This document shows, one piece after another, positions 54,890-64,000 of a DNA stretch of 64,000 nucleotides. The stretch covers positions 67,424 through 131,423 of the forward strand of contig CAVQVT010000011.1 in the NCBI GenBank assembly GCA_963717255.1. The letters run 5' to 3'. Source of the DNA: CAIYQJ01 sp963717255 (lineage in GTDB: Bacteria; Chloroflexota; Limnocylindria; Limnocylindrales; CSP1-4). The stretch's first letter is position 1. Every line of letters begins with the position of its first letter. The position numbers were made by a program, and so were the translations under genes. The notes below the pieces were generated by a model. It did no database searches, was not told the origin of the DNA, and saw only the letters and a program-made list of their open reading frames with translations.

Positions 54890-55501
54890 TCAACGGCGCG
54901 AGCCCGCCAGGTACCGCTCGCGAACGGCGTCCACGGCCCGACGCGCCTCCATGACGTCGTCGGGCGGCGCCGCACCGCCAGCGGGAGACGGCTCCGGCGC
55001 CGCCGCGGGTCGCCGGAGGAAGCCGAACCGGGACTTCGGGGCGACACCGCCCGGCGGGCTCGTCGTCGCGGCGCCCGCTTCGACCTCGCGCGAGGCGCCG
55101 ACCATCGCGACGATCACGGCGTTGTGCACGTACGTCCGCTCACGGCCGCCGTCCCACTGGCCGGTGACGAGGTACCGCCGTGTCAGGCCGAACGGCGCCC
55201 GCCAGTGCCCGATCACGATCTCGTCGCCGTCGCGCAGCGTCTCGAGCCAGTCGTCGTCGCCCACCGGTCGGATCTCGTGGTCGTACGCGTGGCGCTCGTA
55301 CGTCGTCCGACCACCGCCGGGCGCGGGGTACCCGCCGGACCGGTCGGCCCGGGCGTAGCAGACGGGGCACTCCGCGGGCGTGTCGTCCGCCGCGACGGCC
55401 GGGGAGGCGCCGTACGGCAGGCCGCACCGCCGACAGAAGGCGCCGCTCGTCGTGGAAGCGTATCCGCACCGGAGGCACGTGCGCGTCGCGCCCTCGCTCA
55501 C
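54890..55501 (-). CDS. Zinc-ribbon protein of unknown function
   Basis: 203 residues. The N-terminus has two zinc ribbons or one split ribbon: CLRCGYASTTSGAFCRRCG (C-x2-C and C-x2-C) followed by ECPVCYARAD. The middle (YERHAYDHEIRPVGDDDWL, DEIVIGHWRAPFGLTRRYLV, RTYVHNAVIVAMV) is a beta-rich domain that I do not recognise, and the end is a polar tail. The GTG start overlaps the tyrS stop (GTGA), so it is co-translated with tyrS. It is a conserved-looking companion but no function can be given. Confidence 0.75.
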   Translation of the reverse strand: MSEGATRTCLRCGYASTTSGAFCRRCGLPYGASPAVAADDTPAECPVCYARADRSGGYPAPGGGRTTYERHAYDHEIRPVGDDDWLETLRDGDEIVIGHWRAPFGLTRRYLVTGQWDGGRERTYVHNAVIVAMVGASREVEAGAATTSPPGGVAPKSRFGFLRRPAAAPEPSPAGGAAPPDDVMEARRAVDAVRERYLAGSRR

Positions 55502-56862
55502 GGGGAAGAGCCCTCGCGGACGAGCATCCGGTAGTCGCGTCGGCCGCGACGGATGAGCAGGAACCGGCCGGCGAGCAGCGCGTCCGTCCCGACACCCGCC
55601 GCCGCGTCCGTGGCCGGCCGGCCGTTGAGCGTGAGGCCGCCCTGGTCCACGAGACGCCGCGCCTCTCCACGCGAGGCGGCTGCACCGGCGGCGATCGCCA
55701 CGTCCGTCACGGTCCGCGGCTCGGTGTCCGGCCAGCGCGCGGTGGGGATCTCGCGGGCGACCGCTTCGAGCGTGGCCGCATCGGCGTGGACCGGGTCGCC
55801 GCCGAACAGGATCCCGCTCACGCGCGCGACCTCGTCGGCCGCCTCGCGCCCGTGGATCCGCTCCGTGATGTCCCGGGCCAGCGCGCGCTGCGCTGCCCGC
55901 GCCTCCGGTCGAGCGTCGCGCTCGGCCTCCAGGGCCTCGATCTGCTCGCGGCCCATGAGGGTGAACCACCGGAGGTAGACCGGGACATCCCGGTCGTCCG
56001 CGTCGATCCAGTACTGGTAGAACCGGTACGGCGAGGTCAACGACGGGTCGAGCCACACCGACTCGCCGCCTTCGCTCTTGCCGAACTTCGCGCCGGACGG
56101 GGTGAGGAGGAGCGGGTACGACAGCCCGTGGGCCGGGTCGTGGCCCTCGCCGCGTCCCTCGACCCGGCGGATCAGCTCCATCCCGGCGGTGATGTTCCCC
56201 CACTGGTCCGCGCCGCCGGCCTGAAGCTCCACGCCGTGCTCGCGGTACAGGTGCAGGAAATCGGCCGACTGGAGGAGCATGTAGCTGAACTCGGTGAACG
56301 AGAGCCCGCCGGCCAGCCGCATCTGCACCGAGTCCTTCGCGAGCATGTACGGGATCGTGAAGTGCTTGCCGACGTCCCGGAGGAAATCGAGCAGGCCGAC
56401 CGGTCCCAGCCAGTCCAGGTTGTTCGCCATCTCCGCCTGAGTCGGACCCGGCGAGAAGTCGAGGAATCGCTCCAGCTGGCGCCGGATCGCCGCCGCGTTC
56501 GCGTCCACCACGTCGCGGTCGAGCAGGACGCGCTCGGAGGACCGGCCGGAGGGGTCTCCCACCATGCCGGTCGCGCCGCCGACGAGGGCGACGGGCCGGA
56601 CGCCGCGGCGCTGGAGGCGCATGAGCCCGAAGGCGGGCACCAGGTGGCCGACGTGAAGCGACGCCGCGGTGGGGTCGAAGCCGTTGTAGGCGGCGATCGG
56701 CGCGCCCGTTGCGAGCCTCTCGGGCAGGCCCGCCGAGGTCGCGTGGATCAGCCCGCGCCAGCGCAGGTCGTCGAGCAGCGTGGAGAGCGGGCCGTCCGGG
56801 CCGGCCGCGAGGTCGGTCATCGGGCCCGCCGGCTCGGTGGGCAGGGCTTCACGGCGTTCCAT
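55498..56862 (-). CDS. tyrS: Tyrosine--tRNA ligase
   Basis: TyrS charges tRNA-Tyr. The 454-residue protein has the class I signatures LHVGHLVPAFGL (HIGH) and LTPSGAKFGKSEGG (KMSKS-like), the tyrosine-binding pocket AAYNGFDPTAASLHVG and FSYMLLQSADFLHLY, AGGADQWGNITAGMELI, and a C-terminal S4 RNA-binding domain (GEARRLVDQGGLTLNGRP). The ATG at 56862 is used; ATG 56820 (MTDLAAG) is possible. It is divergent from the penicillin-binding protein gene with only 17 bases between their start codons. Confidence 0.95.
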   Translation of the reverse strand: MERREALPTEPAGPMTDLAAGPDGPLSTLLDDLRWRGLIHATSAGLPERLATGAPIAAYNGFDPTAASLHVGHLVPAFGLMRLQRRGVRPVALVGGATGMVGDPSGRSSERVLLDRDVVDANAAAIRRQLERFLDFSPGPTQAEMANNLDWLGPVGLLDFLRDVGKHFTIPYMLAKDSVQMRLAGGLSFTEFSYMLLQSADFLHLYREHGVELQAGGADQWGNITAGMELIRRVEGRGEGHDPAHGLSYPLLLTPSGAKFGKSEGGESVWLDPSLTSPYRFYQYWIDADDRDVPVYLRWFTLMGREQIEALEAERDARPEARAAQRALARDITERIHGREAADEVARVSGILFGGDPVHADAATLEAVAREIPTARWPDTEPRTVTDVAIAAGAAASRGEARRLVDQGGLTLNGRPATDAAAGVGTDALLAGRFLLIRRGRRDYRMLVREGSSP

Positions 56863-56879
56863 GCTATCGTCTCGGCGGT

Positions 56880-59564
56880 ATGCAGACCAGCACCGCGCGA
56901 CGCCAGCGTGAACGGCGCAACGGTGCAGCCCGTCGATCGGGCGGCACGAACGCCGGTCGCGGCATCGCGATCGCGCTCCCTCTCCTCCTCTTCGCCTCCT
57001 TCCTCGTCCTCGGCAGCATGGGCTTCGCCGCGGCCGTCGGGGCCTACTCGTCGTTCAGCCGGGACCTCCCCGACCCGAAGGCTCTCCTCGAGAACATCAC
57101 GTTCAACCAGGAGACCACCGTCTACGACCGGACGGCGAAGGTCCAGCTCGCGACGTTCGCGACCGAGAAGCGCCAGGTGATCGAGTTCGACCAGATCCCG
57201 GAGGTCCTGGTCGACGCGACCACCTCGATCGAGGACAAGTCGTTCTGGGAGAACGCCGGCTTCGACCCGCTCGGCATCGCCCGTGCCGCGATCTCCAGCA
57301 CCGGCGGCGCCTCCACGATCACCCAGCAGCTGGTGCGGGCCCGCCTGCTCCCCGAATCGGCCTTCGCGGGCACCAAGTACGAGCGGAAGATCAAGGAGAT
57401 CATCCAGTCGATCCGCCTCACGCAGGAGTACCCGGGTGAAGAGGGCAAGAAGCGGATCATGGCCCTCTACCTCAACCAGAACTTCTACGGGAACAACAGC
57501 TACGGCGTGAAGGCCGCGGCGCGCAGCTACTTCGGCGTCACCGACCTCTCGAAGCTCACGCTCGCCCAGGCGGCCATCCTCGCGGCCATCCCGCAGTCCC
57601 CGTCGGACTACGACCTCGTCGCGAACGCCGTCGAGCAGGAGGCCGCGGACGGCAAGACGACCCTCGTCGTCCCGCCCGAGGCGCCGATCGTCCAGCGCCG
57701 GAACCTCGTGCTCGAGCTCATGAAGACGCGGAGCGTGCTGTCCGGGGACCGGTACACCCAGGCCGACTACGAGAAGGCGAAGGAGGACCCGGTCCTCCTC
57801 GCTCCGCAGACGACCCCGCGCTGGCGGGCGCCGCACTTCGTCTGGCAGGTGCGCCGCGAGCTCGGGAGGATCCTCTGCGGACCGGATGCCGGGCAGGACT
57901 GCCCGCTGATCGACACCGGCGGCTACAAGGTCGTCACGACGCTCGACTGGAAGATGCAGCAGTCCGCCGAGAAGTGGTCGAACGCGGCTGGTCGCGGTCC
58001 CGTCCAGAAGAAGCCGGCCTCCTACTACAAGGCACTCAAGGTCCCGTACCGCGACTGGCTGAAGAACCTCGAGGGCAAGGGCGTCAACAACGCGGCGCTC
58101 ACCTCGATCGACTACCGGACCGGCCAGGTCCTCGCCCACACCGGCAGCGCGGGCTACTACCTCTCCGGCAAGAACAAGAAGTTCCAGCCCCAGTTCGACG
58201 CCATGGCTGACGGATGGCGTCAGCCCGGGTCGGCGTTCAAGCCGATCAACTACATCACGGGCATCGAGGACGGCACCCTCACCGCCGCCTCGATGTTCAT
58301 GGACGTCGTCACCGACTTCGGGGGCGGCTGGACGCCGGCCGACGCGGACCGCATGGAACGGGGTCCGCTCCGGCTGCGGCAGGCGCTGCAGGTCTCGCTG
58401 AACATCCCGGCGATCAAGGCCGCCGCATACAACGGCGTGGACCATGTCCTCCAGACCGCGCGCCGGTTCGGCATCCGCTTCCAGGACGGGGTGGACCCGG
58501 GTCTCTCCGTGGCGATCGGCACGGCCGAGATCCACATGGACGACCTCGCGAGCGCCTACGGCGCGATCGCGAACGGGGGCGTCCTGGTGCCGCGGACCAC
58601 GATCCTGAAGGTCACCGACCCGCAGGGCAACACGATCTGGCCGGTCCCCGGCGCGAAGACGAAGACGACCAAGGTCGTGAGCCCCCAGGCGGCCTTCATC
58701 ATGACCGACATCCTGGCCTCCAACACGGACCCGGCCAAGAACCCCTTCTGGAGCGCGCGCAAGCTGACCAACGCCGCCGGGACGCGCCGGCCGGCGGCCC
58801 TCAAGACCGGCACGACGGACTCGACGATCGACCTCACGGCCGGCGGCTTCGTCGCCCCGCCGAAGGACAAGAAGAAGCCGGCCATCGTGACGGTCGCGTG
58901 GATGGGTAACAGCGACAACAGCGCACCCCCGGAGGGCGTCGTCGCCCTCGAATCCGCCGCCTCGCTCTGGCAGGAGTTCATGAACGAGGTGACGAAGGCG
59001 CTGCCGATCGCGGACTTCGTCGAGCCCGGGGGCATCGTCCGGGCGAAGGTGGACGCGTGGTCCGGACTCAAGCCGGGCCCCGGGACGACCCGCACCGTCA
59101 CCGAGATCTTCATCGACGGTACTGTGCCGACGAGGGTCGACGACACGAAGACCGAGATCGAGATCGACAGCGCGACCGGCGAGCTCTGGCAGGAGGGCTG
59201 CACCGGGCCCATGGAGAAGAAGACATTCCTCGACCTCTCGAACGTCGAGAGCGCCTTCCCGCAGTGGAAGCCGTTCAACCTCGGCTGGATCAAGCGCGCC
59301 GAGAAGGGCGCGGGCGTCCGGGGCGGCCCCGAGCGGACGCCGACCTCCTACTTCTACCAGACGGGTGGATGGATGCCCTTCGGATCGTCGTGGGGCGCGG
59401 AGATGGCACCCACGAAGACGTGCGAGCCGGTCCCGCAGGAGACCTACGATCCGGGAACCGACCCGAACTCGCCGTTCTACGATCCGCTCCTCGACCCGAA
59501 TGTCCCGTCGGCGGAGTTCCCGTGGGACACGCCGGCACCGGGGGCCACCCAGCCAACGCCGTAG
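56880..59564 (+). CDS. Class A penicillin-binding protein (glycosyltransferase/transpeptidase)
   Basis: A bifunctional peptidoglycan synthase of 894 residues. A short basic cytoplasmic start (RRQRERRNG), one membrane helix (residues 28-54), then the GT51 transglycosylase domain with TSIEDKSFWENAGFDPLGI (catalytic Glu), GGASTITQQLVRARLL and KRIMALYLNQNFYGNNSYGV. The transpeptidase follows with PGSAFKP (catalytic Ser of SxxK), QVSLNIPA (SxN) and ALKTGTTDST (KTG). The C-terminal 250 residues hold PBP-associated sequence and a Pro-rich end. TATCGT at 56865-56870 is nine bases before the ATG. The long ORF from 56709 is an antisense extension over tyrS. Confidence 0.94.
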   Translation: MQTSTARRQRERRNGAARRSGGTNAGRGIAIALPLLLFASFLVLGSMGFAAAVGAYSSFSRDLPDPKALLENITFNQETTVYDRTAKVQLATFATEKRQVIEFDQIPEVLVDATTSIEDKSFWENAGFDPLGIARAAISSTGGASTITQQLVRARLLPESAFAGTKYERKIKEIIQSIRLTQEYPGEEGKKRIMALYLNQNFYGNNSYGVKAAARSYFGVTDLSKLTLAQAAILAAIPQSPSDYDLVANAVEQEAADGKTTLVVPPEAPIVQRRNLVLELMKTRSVLSGDRYTQADYEKAKEDPVLLAPQTTPRWRAPHFVWQVRRELGRILCGPDAGQDCPLIDTGGYKVVTTLDWKMQQSAEKWSNAAGRGPVQKKPASYYKALKVPYRDWLKNLEGKGVNNAALTSIDYRTGQVLAHTGSAGYYLSGKNKKFQPQFDAMADGWRQPGSAFKPINYITGIEDGTLTAASMFMDVVTDFGGGWTPADADRMERGPLRLRQALQVSLNIPAIKAAAYNGVDHVLQTARRFGIRFQDGVDPGLSVAIGTAEIHMDDLASAYGAIANGGVLVPRTTILKVTDPQGNTIWPVPGAKTKTTKVVSPQAAFIMTDILASNTDPAKNPFWSARKLTNAAGTRRPAALKTGTTDSTIDLTAGGFVAPPKDKKKPAIVTVAWMGNSDNSAPPEGVVALESAASLWQEFMNEVTKALPIADFVEPGGIVRAKVDAWSGLKPGPGTTRTVTEIFIDGTVPTRVDDTKTEIEIDSATGELWQEGCTGPMEKKTFLDLSNVESAFPQWKPFNLGWIKRAEKGAGVRGGPERTPTSYFYQTGGWMPFGSSWGAEMAPTKTCEPVPQETYDPGTDPNSPFYDPLLDPNVPSAEFPWDTPAPGATQPTP

Positions 59565-59634
59565 AGCCATCGCGGGGACCCGTCGCGCCGGTGGCGCACA
59601 CGGCCCCGGGGCCGTCCGGCGCGCGCCTCGCGGA

Positions 59635-62000
59635 TCAGAACTCGACGATCGTGGCCCCGTCGCCGCCCTCGCCGCGCGCGCCCGGCCGCCACGTGCGCAC
59701 GAGCGGGCTCGCGGCCACGCTGCCACGCACCGCGTCGCGAAGCGCCCCCGTGCCGAGCCCGTGGACGACCGTGGCCCGCTCAAGGCCGGCGAGAGCCGCG
59801 TCATCGAGGTAGCGGCCCAGCATCTCGAGCGCCTCCTCCACTCGCGCGCCGCGGAGGTCCAGGGAGGACGCCACGGTGCGTGCGCGGTCGAGCCGGAGGA
59901 GCGGGATCGACCCGCTCGAGGACTCGGCGTCCGTCCGGCGGGCCGGGCGCGCCGGCTCGGGGGCCGCGCCGGCCGGCACGAGGTCCTCGGTCTCCACGGT
60001 GACCCGCATCCCTCCGACCTCGAGCGTGGCCCGCCGTCCGCCGCGATCGAGCGCGGCGATGCGCCCGTCCCATCCCCGCGTCCGGCTCCGGGCCCGCATC
60101 CCGACGCGCCACGCGACGTCGGCGGGCGCCTCGGGCTCGGGGACCGCCTCCTCGGTCGCCGGGAGCTGGGCGAGGTGCTCGTCGGCCGTGCGCTCGATCC
60201 GGTCGAGCGCGGACGTGGTCAGCGCCTCGCGCTCCAGCCGCTTCCGCGCGGCGCGCACCTCGTCCCGCAGGGAGGAGACGATCCGCTCGGTCTCCAGGCG
60301 CGCGGCCTTCACGGCGTCGTCGCGCTCGACACGGGCTCGACGACGCTCCTCGTCCGCCTGGCGGCGGGCCTCGGCCGCCCGGGACTCGGCCGCACGAGCC
60401 CGGGCGAGGGCGTCGACCGCCTCGCCCTCGTGGCGCCGGATGGAGGCGAGGGTCTCCTCGAAGGCGACCTGGCCCTCGGTGAGCCGGGAGCGGGCGTCGT
60501 CCACGATCGCCGTCGGCAGGCCGAGACGCTCCGCGATCTGGAACGCGTGGCTCGTGCCGGGCAGCCCGATCGAGACCCGGTACGTGGGGCTCAGGGTCTC
60601 GAGATCGAACTCCACCGAGGCGTTCCTGCGCCTGCGGCGTGGCGTGCGCGTACACCTTCAGCTCGGCGTAGTGCGTGGTCGCCGCCACCAGCGCCTCCGA
60701 CCGGATGAAGTGGTCGAGGAGCGCCTGCGCCAGCGCCGATCCCTCGGTCGGGTCCGTCCCGGCACCGAGCTCGTCGAGGAGCACGAGCGTCTCCGGGCCG
60801 GCGGCCTCGACGATCCGCGTGATCGATCGGAGGTGGCCGGAGAACGTCGAGAGCGACTGCGCGACCGACTGCTCGTCCCCGATGTCCGCGAAGACGTCCC
60901 GCAGCACCGGCAGCGAGCTGCCCGCCTCCGCCGGCACGTGGAGGCCGGCCTGGTGCATGAGGCACAGGAGGCCGATCGTGCGCAGCGTGACCGTCTTGCC
61001 GCCCGTGTTCGGGCCCGTGACGACGAGCGCGGTGAACTCGCCGCCGAGGTCGACGTCGATCGGGACGACGCGGCCCGAGAGGCCCGGGTGGCGGGCGCTC
61101 TTGAGGACGATCCGCGGCGAGCCGGTCGTCTCCGCGCGGGTCGCGTCCATCTCCCCCGCCAGGCGCGCCTTGGCGCTCCACAGGTCGAAGCGCGCGAGCG
61201 CGTCCACCGTCGCGCCGAGCGCGGGAGCATTGGCGCCCACGAGTGCGGAGAGCTCGTCGAGGATCCGCTCGACCTCCACCTGTTCCGCGAGCTGCGCCTC
61301 GCGCCAGGCGTTTCCCAGCTCGACGGCGATGAGCGGCTCCACGAAGACGGTCTGGCCGCTCCCGGACGCGTCGTGGACGATCCCCTTCACCCGCCCGCGT
61401 GCCTCTGCTCGGACCGGCACGACGTAGCGGCCGTTGCGGAGCGTGATGATGGGCTCCTGGAGCACCGCGCCGAGCTCCGACGAGTGGACGAGCGTGTCGA
61501 GGCGCGCGCGGAGCCGCTCGTAGGCGATGCGGACGGCCCGCCGCAGGCCGCCGAGGCGCGGCGACGCGCTGTCGAGCAGCTCGCCCGTGGGGTCGAAGCT
61601 GCGTTCGAGCACGCTCCGGAGCGCGGGCAGCGGCTGGATCGTCGCGGCCGAGGTCGCGCAGGAGGGGCCGCCGCTCGCCGGCGAGCGCGTCCCCGAGGCG
61701 GCCCGCCGCTTCGAGCGTCTCCGCGATGGCGACGAACTGCGCGGCGTCGAGCCGGCCGCCCCGAGCGGCCCGCCCCACCGCGGGGCCGATGTCGTGCGCC
61801 CCGCCGATCCCGACGCCGGGACGCTCCCGGAGCAGGGCGCGCGCCTCGTCGGTCTCCTGGAGGCCCCGGGCGACGATCACCGGGTCCGCGGACGGCTCGA
61901 GCGACTCGGCGAGGCGCCGGCTCGGCGGGAACTGGGTCGCCTCCGCGAGCCGTGCGCGGACGAGGGGGAACTCGAGGAGCGTGATGGACTTCGCGTCCAT
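59635..62000 (-). CDS. mutS2: Endonuclease MutS2 (two frame breaks)
   Basis: MutS2 is a MutS-like ATPase with a C-terminal Smr domain; in other bacteria it limits recombination and also rescues collided ribosomes. The reading is split over three frames: residues 1-115 (MDAKSITLLEFPLVRARLAE, LRERPGVGIGG), then from about 61647 IQPLPALRSVLERSFDPTGELLD, the core VTGPNTGGKTVTLRTIGLL (Walker A), LVLLDELGAGTDPTEGSAL and TTHYAELKVYA, then from about 60625 NASVEFDLETLSPTYRV. The coiled coil and Smr domain (LDLRGARVEEALEML, VVHGLGTGALRDAV) finish the protein. Both breaks disappear if one G of a GG pair is removed, giving 787 residues. The ATG overlaps the upstream stop (TGATG). Confidence 0.9.
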
Positions 62001-62702
62001 CAGGGCTCCCCCGCGTCGGGGAGCGGCCGGGAGACCGCGGTGCTGCCCGCGAGCGCGAAGCGCCACGAGACCAACGCCCATGGCGCGCCGGCGGACTCGA
62101 CCCCCACCCGGGGGCCCGTGAGGAGGCGCCCGTCGGGCGGCCCGGACGTCGGCAGGCGGAGCCGCAGCGGGCCGTCGGCGTCGCACAGGTCCGTCCCGCT
62201 CATCGACGCCTCCACGGAGAGCGCGGCGCCCACGAGGCCGGGCCCGGATGCGAGCCGATGGGCCGGCAGCGCCGCGATCCGCACGCGGTCGGCGGCCTCC
62301 CGCGAAGCATCCGGGGTCCGCCGGCCCGCGGCCGCCGCCGCGACGCGGGCGCGTCGCATCGCCTCGACTGCCGGACAGGGGTTCGAGGGCGCGGACGAGG
62401 ATCGCGGCGGCGTCGCCGTCGGCGCCGGCCACGACGTTGAGGCAGAGGTGCATACCGTACACACGATAGACGTATGCGTGTCCGGCCGGCCCGAACATCG
62501 CCGCGTTCCGGGCGGTCCTCCCCGGTCGCGCGTGCGAGGCGCGGTCCTCCGGCCCGCCGTACGCCTCGACCTCCACGATGCGCCCGGCCCGCAGGCCGTC
62601 CGCGTCCACGCGCACGAGGATCGCGCCGAGGAGGGCGAGCGCGGCCGTCGGCGCGTCCGCCTCGAGCAGCGCGCGCGGGAACGGGAGAGTGGCGTCGTGC
62701 AT
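62000..62702 (-). CDS. 3-methyladenine/hypoxanthine DNA glycosylase (AAG/MPG family, one frame break)
   Basis: This is an alkyladenine-DNA glycosylase of base-excision repair. The first 110 residues contain GAILVRVDADGL, RIVEVEAYGGPEDRASHARPG with the catalytic Glu, NAAMFGPAGHAYVYRVYGMHLCLNVV and LVRALEPL. The rest (PAVEAMRRARVAAA, GPGLVGAALSVEASMSGTDL, RVGVESAGAPWALVSWRFAL) is in another frame. Removing the A at about 62375 joins them into 233 residues with a perfect family sequence (EPLPAVEAMRR). The ATG at 62702 has no strong ribosome-binding site. The stop overlaps the mutS2 start. Confidence 0.9.
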
Positions 62703-62725
62703 CGCGGCGCCCGGCGGGACCGCGG

Positions 62726-63300
62726 TCAGCGGACGAAGAGCAGCCGCAGGGAGTCCGGGATGAGCGGGCCCGCGAGCGCGACGAAGACCGGCACGATCGT
62801 ATCCAGGGTGAAGGCCCCCATGGTGGAGAGCACGATCCCGTCGTACGCCGTCCGGAGGATCGCGTACTCGTCGGGATCGTAGATCTCCGTCGGGGAGCCG
62901 AAGTACGACGCGAGGATGATCGCCGACGATCCCCATGAGGAGCAGCGCCTCGACGACCCCGAGCGCCCCGCCGAGGATCTCGTCCACCCACTCCTGGTCC
63001 TCTACGATCGGCGCGCGGCTGGTAGAAGCCCTGGATGAGGACCGTGGTGAAGATCTGGAAGAGCACGAACAGCCCGCCGAACGCGAGCATCATGACGTAG
63101 TCGGGCGGGAACTGCGTCCAGCTGCTGGCGAGGATCTCGCCCACGGGGACCCGCAGGTTGGCCGCGAGGAGGAACGCGATCATCGTGGCCGCGATCCCGA
63201 GCAGACGGCGGACCACGCCTTGCACGAAACCGGCGACGAAGCCGATGAGCAGTGCGGCGATGAACAGCAGGTCGAAGAGTGCGACCCCGTACTGGGTCAA
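62726..63300 (-). CDS. CvpA-family membrane protein (two frame breaks)
   Basis: A CvpA (colicin V production) type inner-membrane protein with four or so helices: LFDLLFIAALLIGFVAGFVQGVVRRLLG, MIAFLLAANL, YVMMLAFGGLFVLFQIF and VVEALLLMGIVA, ending in GPLIPDSLRLLFVR. CvpA proteins affect cell-envelope properties in several bacteria, but the molecular role is unknown. Three frames must be joined at about 63012 and 62924, each by dropping one base of a GC run, giving 190 residues. A TTG start at 63300 is inferred because GGGGAGG (63306-63312) is five bases upstream and no ATG fits. TATCCT at 63346-63351 is the likely -10 box. Confidence 0.82.
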
Positions 63301-63345
63301 CCGATCCTCCCCCGACACCACGGGACCCTGTCCGTGCTGCCCCCG

Positions 63346-63351
63346 AGGATA
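63346..63351 (-). promoter_or_regulatory. Probable -10 box (TATCCT) upstream of the CvpA gene
   Basis: Minus-strand TATCCT about 46 bases before the TTG start, in the 112-base gap after pheT. It would give a normal leader carrying the GGGGAGG ribosome-binding site. Confidence 0.45.
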
Positions 63352-63412
63352 GCACCGGGTCGCGAGGCTCCTGCGCGCCCCGGGCGGTACGCGGCGCGGC
63401 GGGGCAACGCCG

Positions 63413-64000
63413 TCACGTGCGGATGCGGCCTCCGACGTCGGCGGCCAGCGCGTCCCCGATGGCCGCGACCACGCCGTCGACCTCCGTGTCGGTGAGCGTC
63501 CGATCGGGCGCCTGGAGCACGAACCGTATGGCCACGCTCTTCTCGTGGGCCTCCAGCGGGGCGCCGCGGTAGACGTCGAACAGCCGGATGTCACGGAGCA
63601 GCCCACCCGCGGCGCGCCGTGCGCACTCCACGACGGCGGCTGCCGGGATCTCGTCCGCGACGACGACCGCGAGGTCGCGATCGACCGCCTGGAACCGCGG
63701 CAGTGCACGGGCACGCGCCGGTGCGATCGACCCCCCGGCGAGGCCGGCGACCGCCAGCTCTGCGACGAGGACCCGCGGAGTCCGGAGCTCCCACGCCTCC
63801 GCGATCGCGGGATGCAGCTCCGCGAGATGCCCGGAGATCGCGAGGTCGCCCGGCGCGACGACGTACCCGTTCGGCCGTGGGCCGCCGGTCGGGCCCATGC
63901 GCGCGGTGACACGCGCGGCGCGGCCCGGGTGGAACGGCATGCCCCGAAGGTCGCGAGCGTACGCCACCGGCCCGAGGCCGAGTCGCTCGGCGACGACCTC
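63413..64000 (-). CDS. pheT: Phenylalanine--tRNA ligase beta subunit, C-terminal part (5' end outside window)
   Basis: The last 195 residues of PheT. The frame enters from the right window edge at base 64000 (EVVAERLGLGPV) and stops at 63413. Seen are the end of the catalytic-like core (FHPGRAARV, GDLAISGHLAELHPAIAEAWEL, VLVAELAV) and the FDX-ACB anticodon-binding domain (ALPRFQAVDRDLAVVVAD, LLRDIRLFDVYRGAPLEAHEKSVAIRFVLQAPDRTLTDTEV). It is followed by cvpA, mpg and mutS2 on the same strand, the probable end of a pheS-pheT-led region. Confidence 0.95.
   Translation of the reverse strand, partial: EVVAERLGLGPVAYARDLRGMPFHPGRAARVTARMGPTGGPRPNGYVVAPGDLAISGHLAELHPAIAEAWELRTPRVLVAELAVAGLAGGSIAPARARALPRFQAVDRDLAVVVADEIPAAAVVECARRAAGGLLRDIRLFDVYRGAPLEAHEKSVAIRFVLQAPDRTLTDTEVDGVVAAIGDALAADVGGRIRT

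Overview
The window is 64 kb of very GC-rich (about 70 percent by eye), densely packed bacterial chromosome. Almost all of it is housekeeping sequence. I favour a member of the phylum Chloroflexota. The reasons are the infB-rbfA-nrnA-truB-ribF-rpsO-pnp order, RNase J and RNase Y together with PNPase, an HTH_25/RodZ-like membrane protein after ftsK, a sigma factor paired with an RCC1-repeat membrane protein, many GTG starts with 4-base stop/start overlaps, and several start codons that sit 6-7 bases after a TANNNT hexamer (probable leaderless mRNAs). The phylum is inferred from gene content only. I found no rRNA, tRNA, CRISPR array, insertion sequence or phage gene.

Left part (1-19.7 kb, plus strand): the translation and RNA-maturation cluster infB (3' end), rbfA, nrnA-type phosphoesterase, truB, a ribF lacking a recognisable flavokinase domain, rpsO and pnp. 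It continues with asd, a type-4 uracil-DNA glycosylase, RNase J, ftsK, a RodZ-like protein, cinA, yajQ, a thiamine-diphosphate enzyme with an odd repetitive acidic tail, and a MurC/Mpl-type ligase. The outstanding object is pnp: a complete DEDDh (DnaQ-type) 3'-5' exonuclease domain is inserted in frame between the two RNase PH halves of PNPase, and the pnp Shine-Dalgarno sequence is buried in a hairpin.

Middle part (19.7-46 kb, mixed strands): accessory and regulatory genes. These include an MBL-Rieske protein, YCII and EthD proteins, an MFS transporter, an extracellular multidomain nuclease, and a tandem-ACT protein. A NrtR-type regulator is divergent from an ADP-ribosylhydrolase/cysteine-phosphatase fusion across a shared palindrome. 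An ABC exporter and a CPBP protease come next, then the tRNA/ribosome cluster hflX-miaA-miaB-ymdB, a flavodoxin, RNase Y, and an ECF sigma factor translationally coupled to a one-pass membrane protein with a seven-repeat RCC1 propeller.

Right part (46-64 kb): DNA repair and recombination (recX, recA, ruvB, ruvA, ruvC, yebC, tgt), an EF-G paralogue, tyrS with an overlapping zinc-ribbon gene, a class A penicillin-binding protein, mutS2, a 3-methyladenine-DNA glycosylase, a CvpA-like protein and the 3' end of pheT.

Eleven reading-frame breaks interrupt otherwise intact conserved genes. All lie before 17 kb or after 60 kb and none between. They look like base-level sequence errors, so the affected genes are annotated full length with the break noted.
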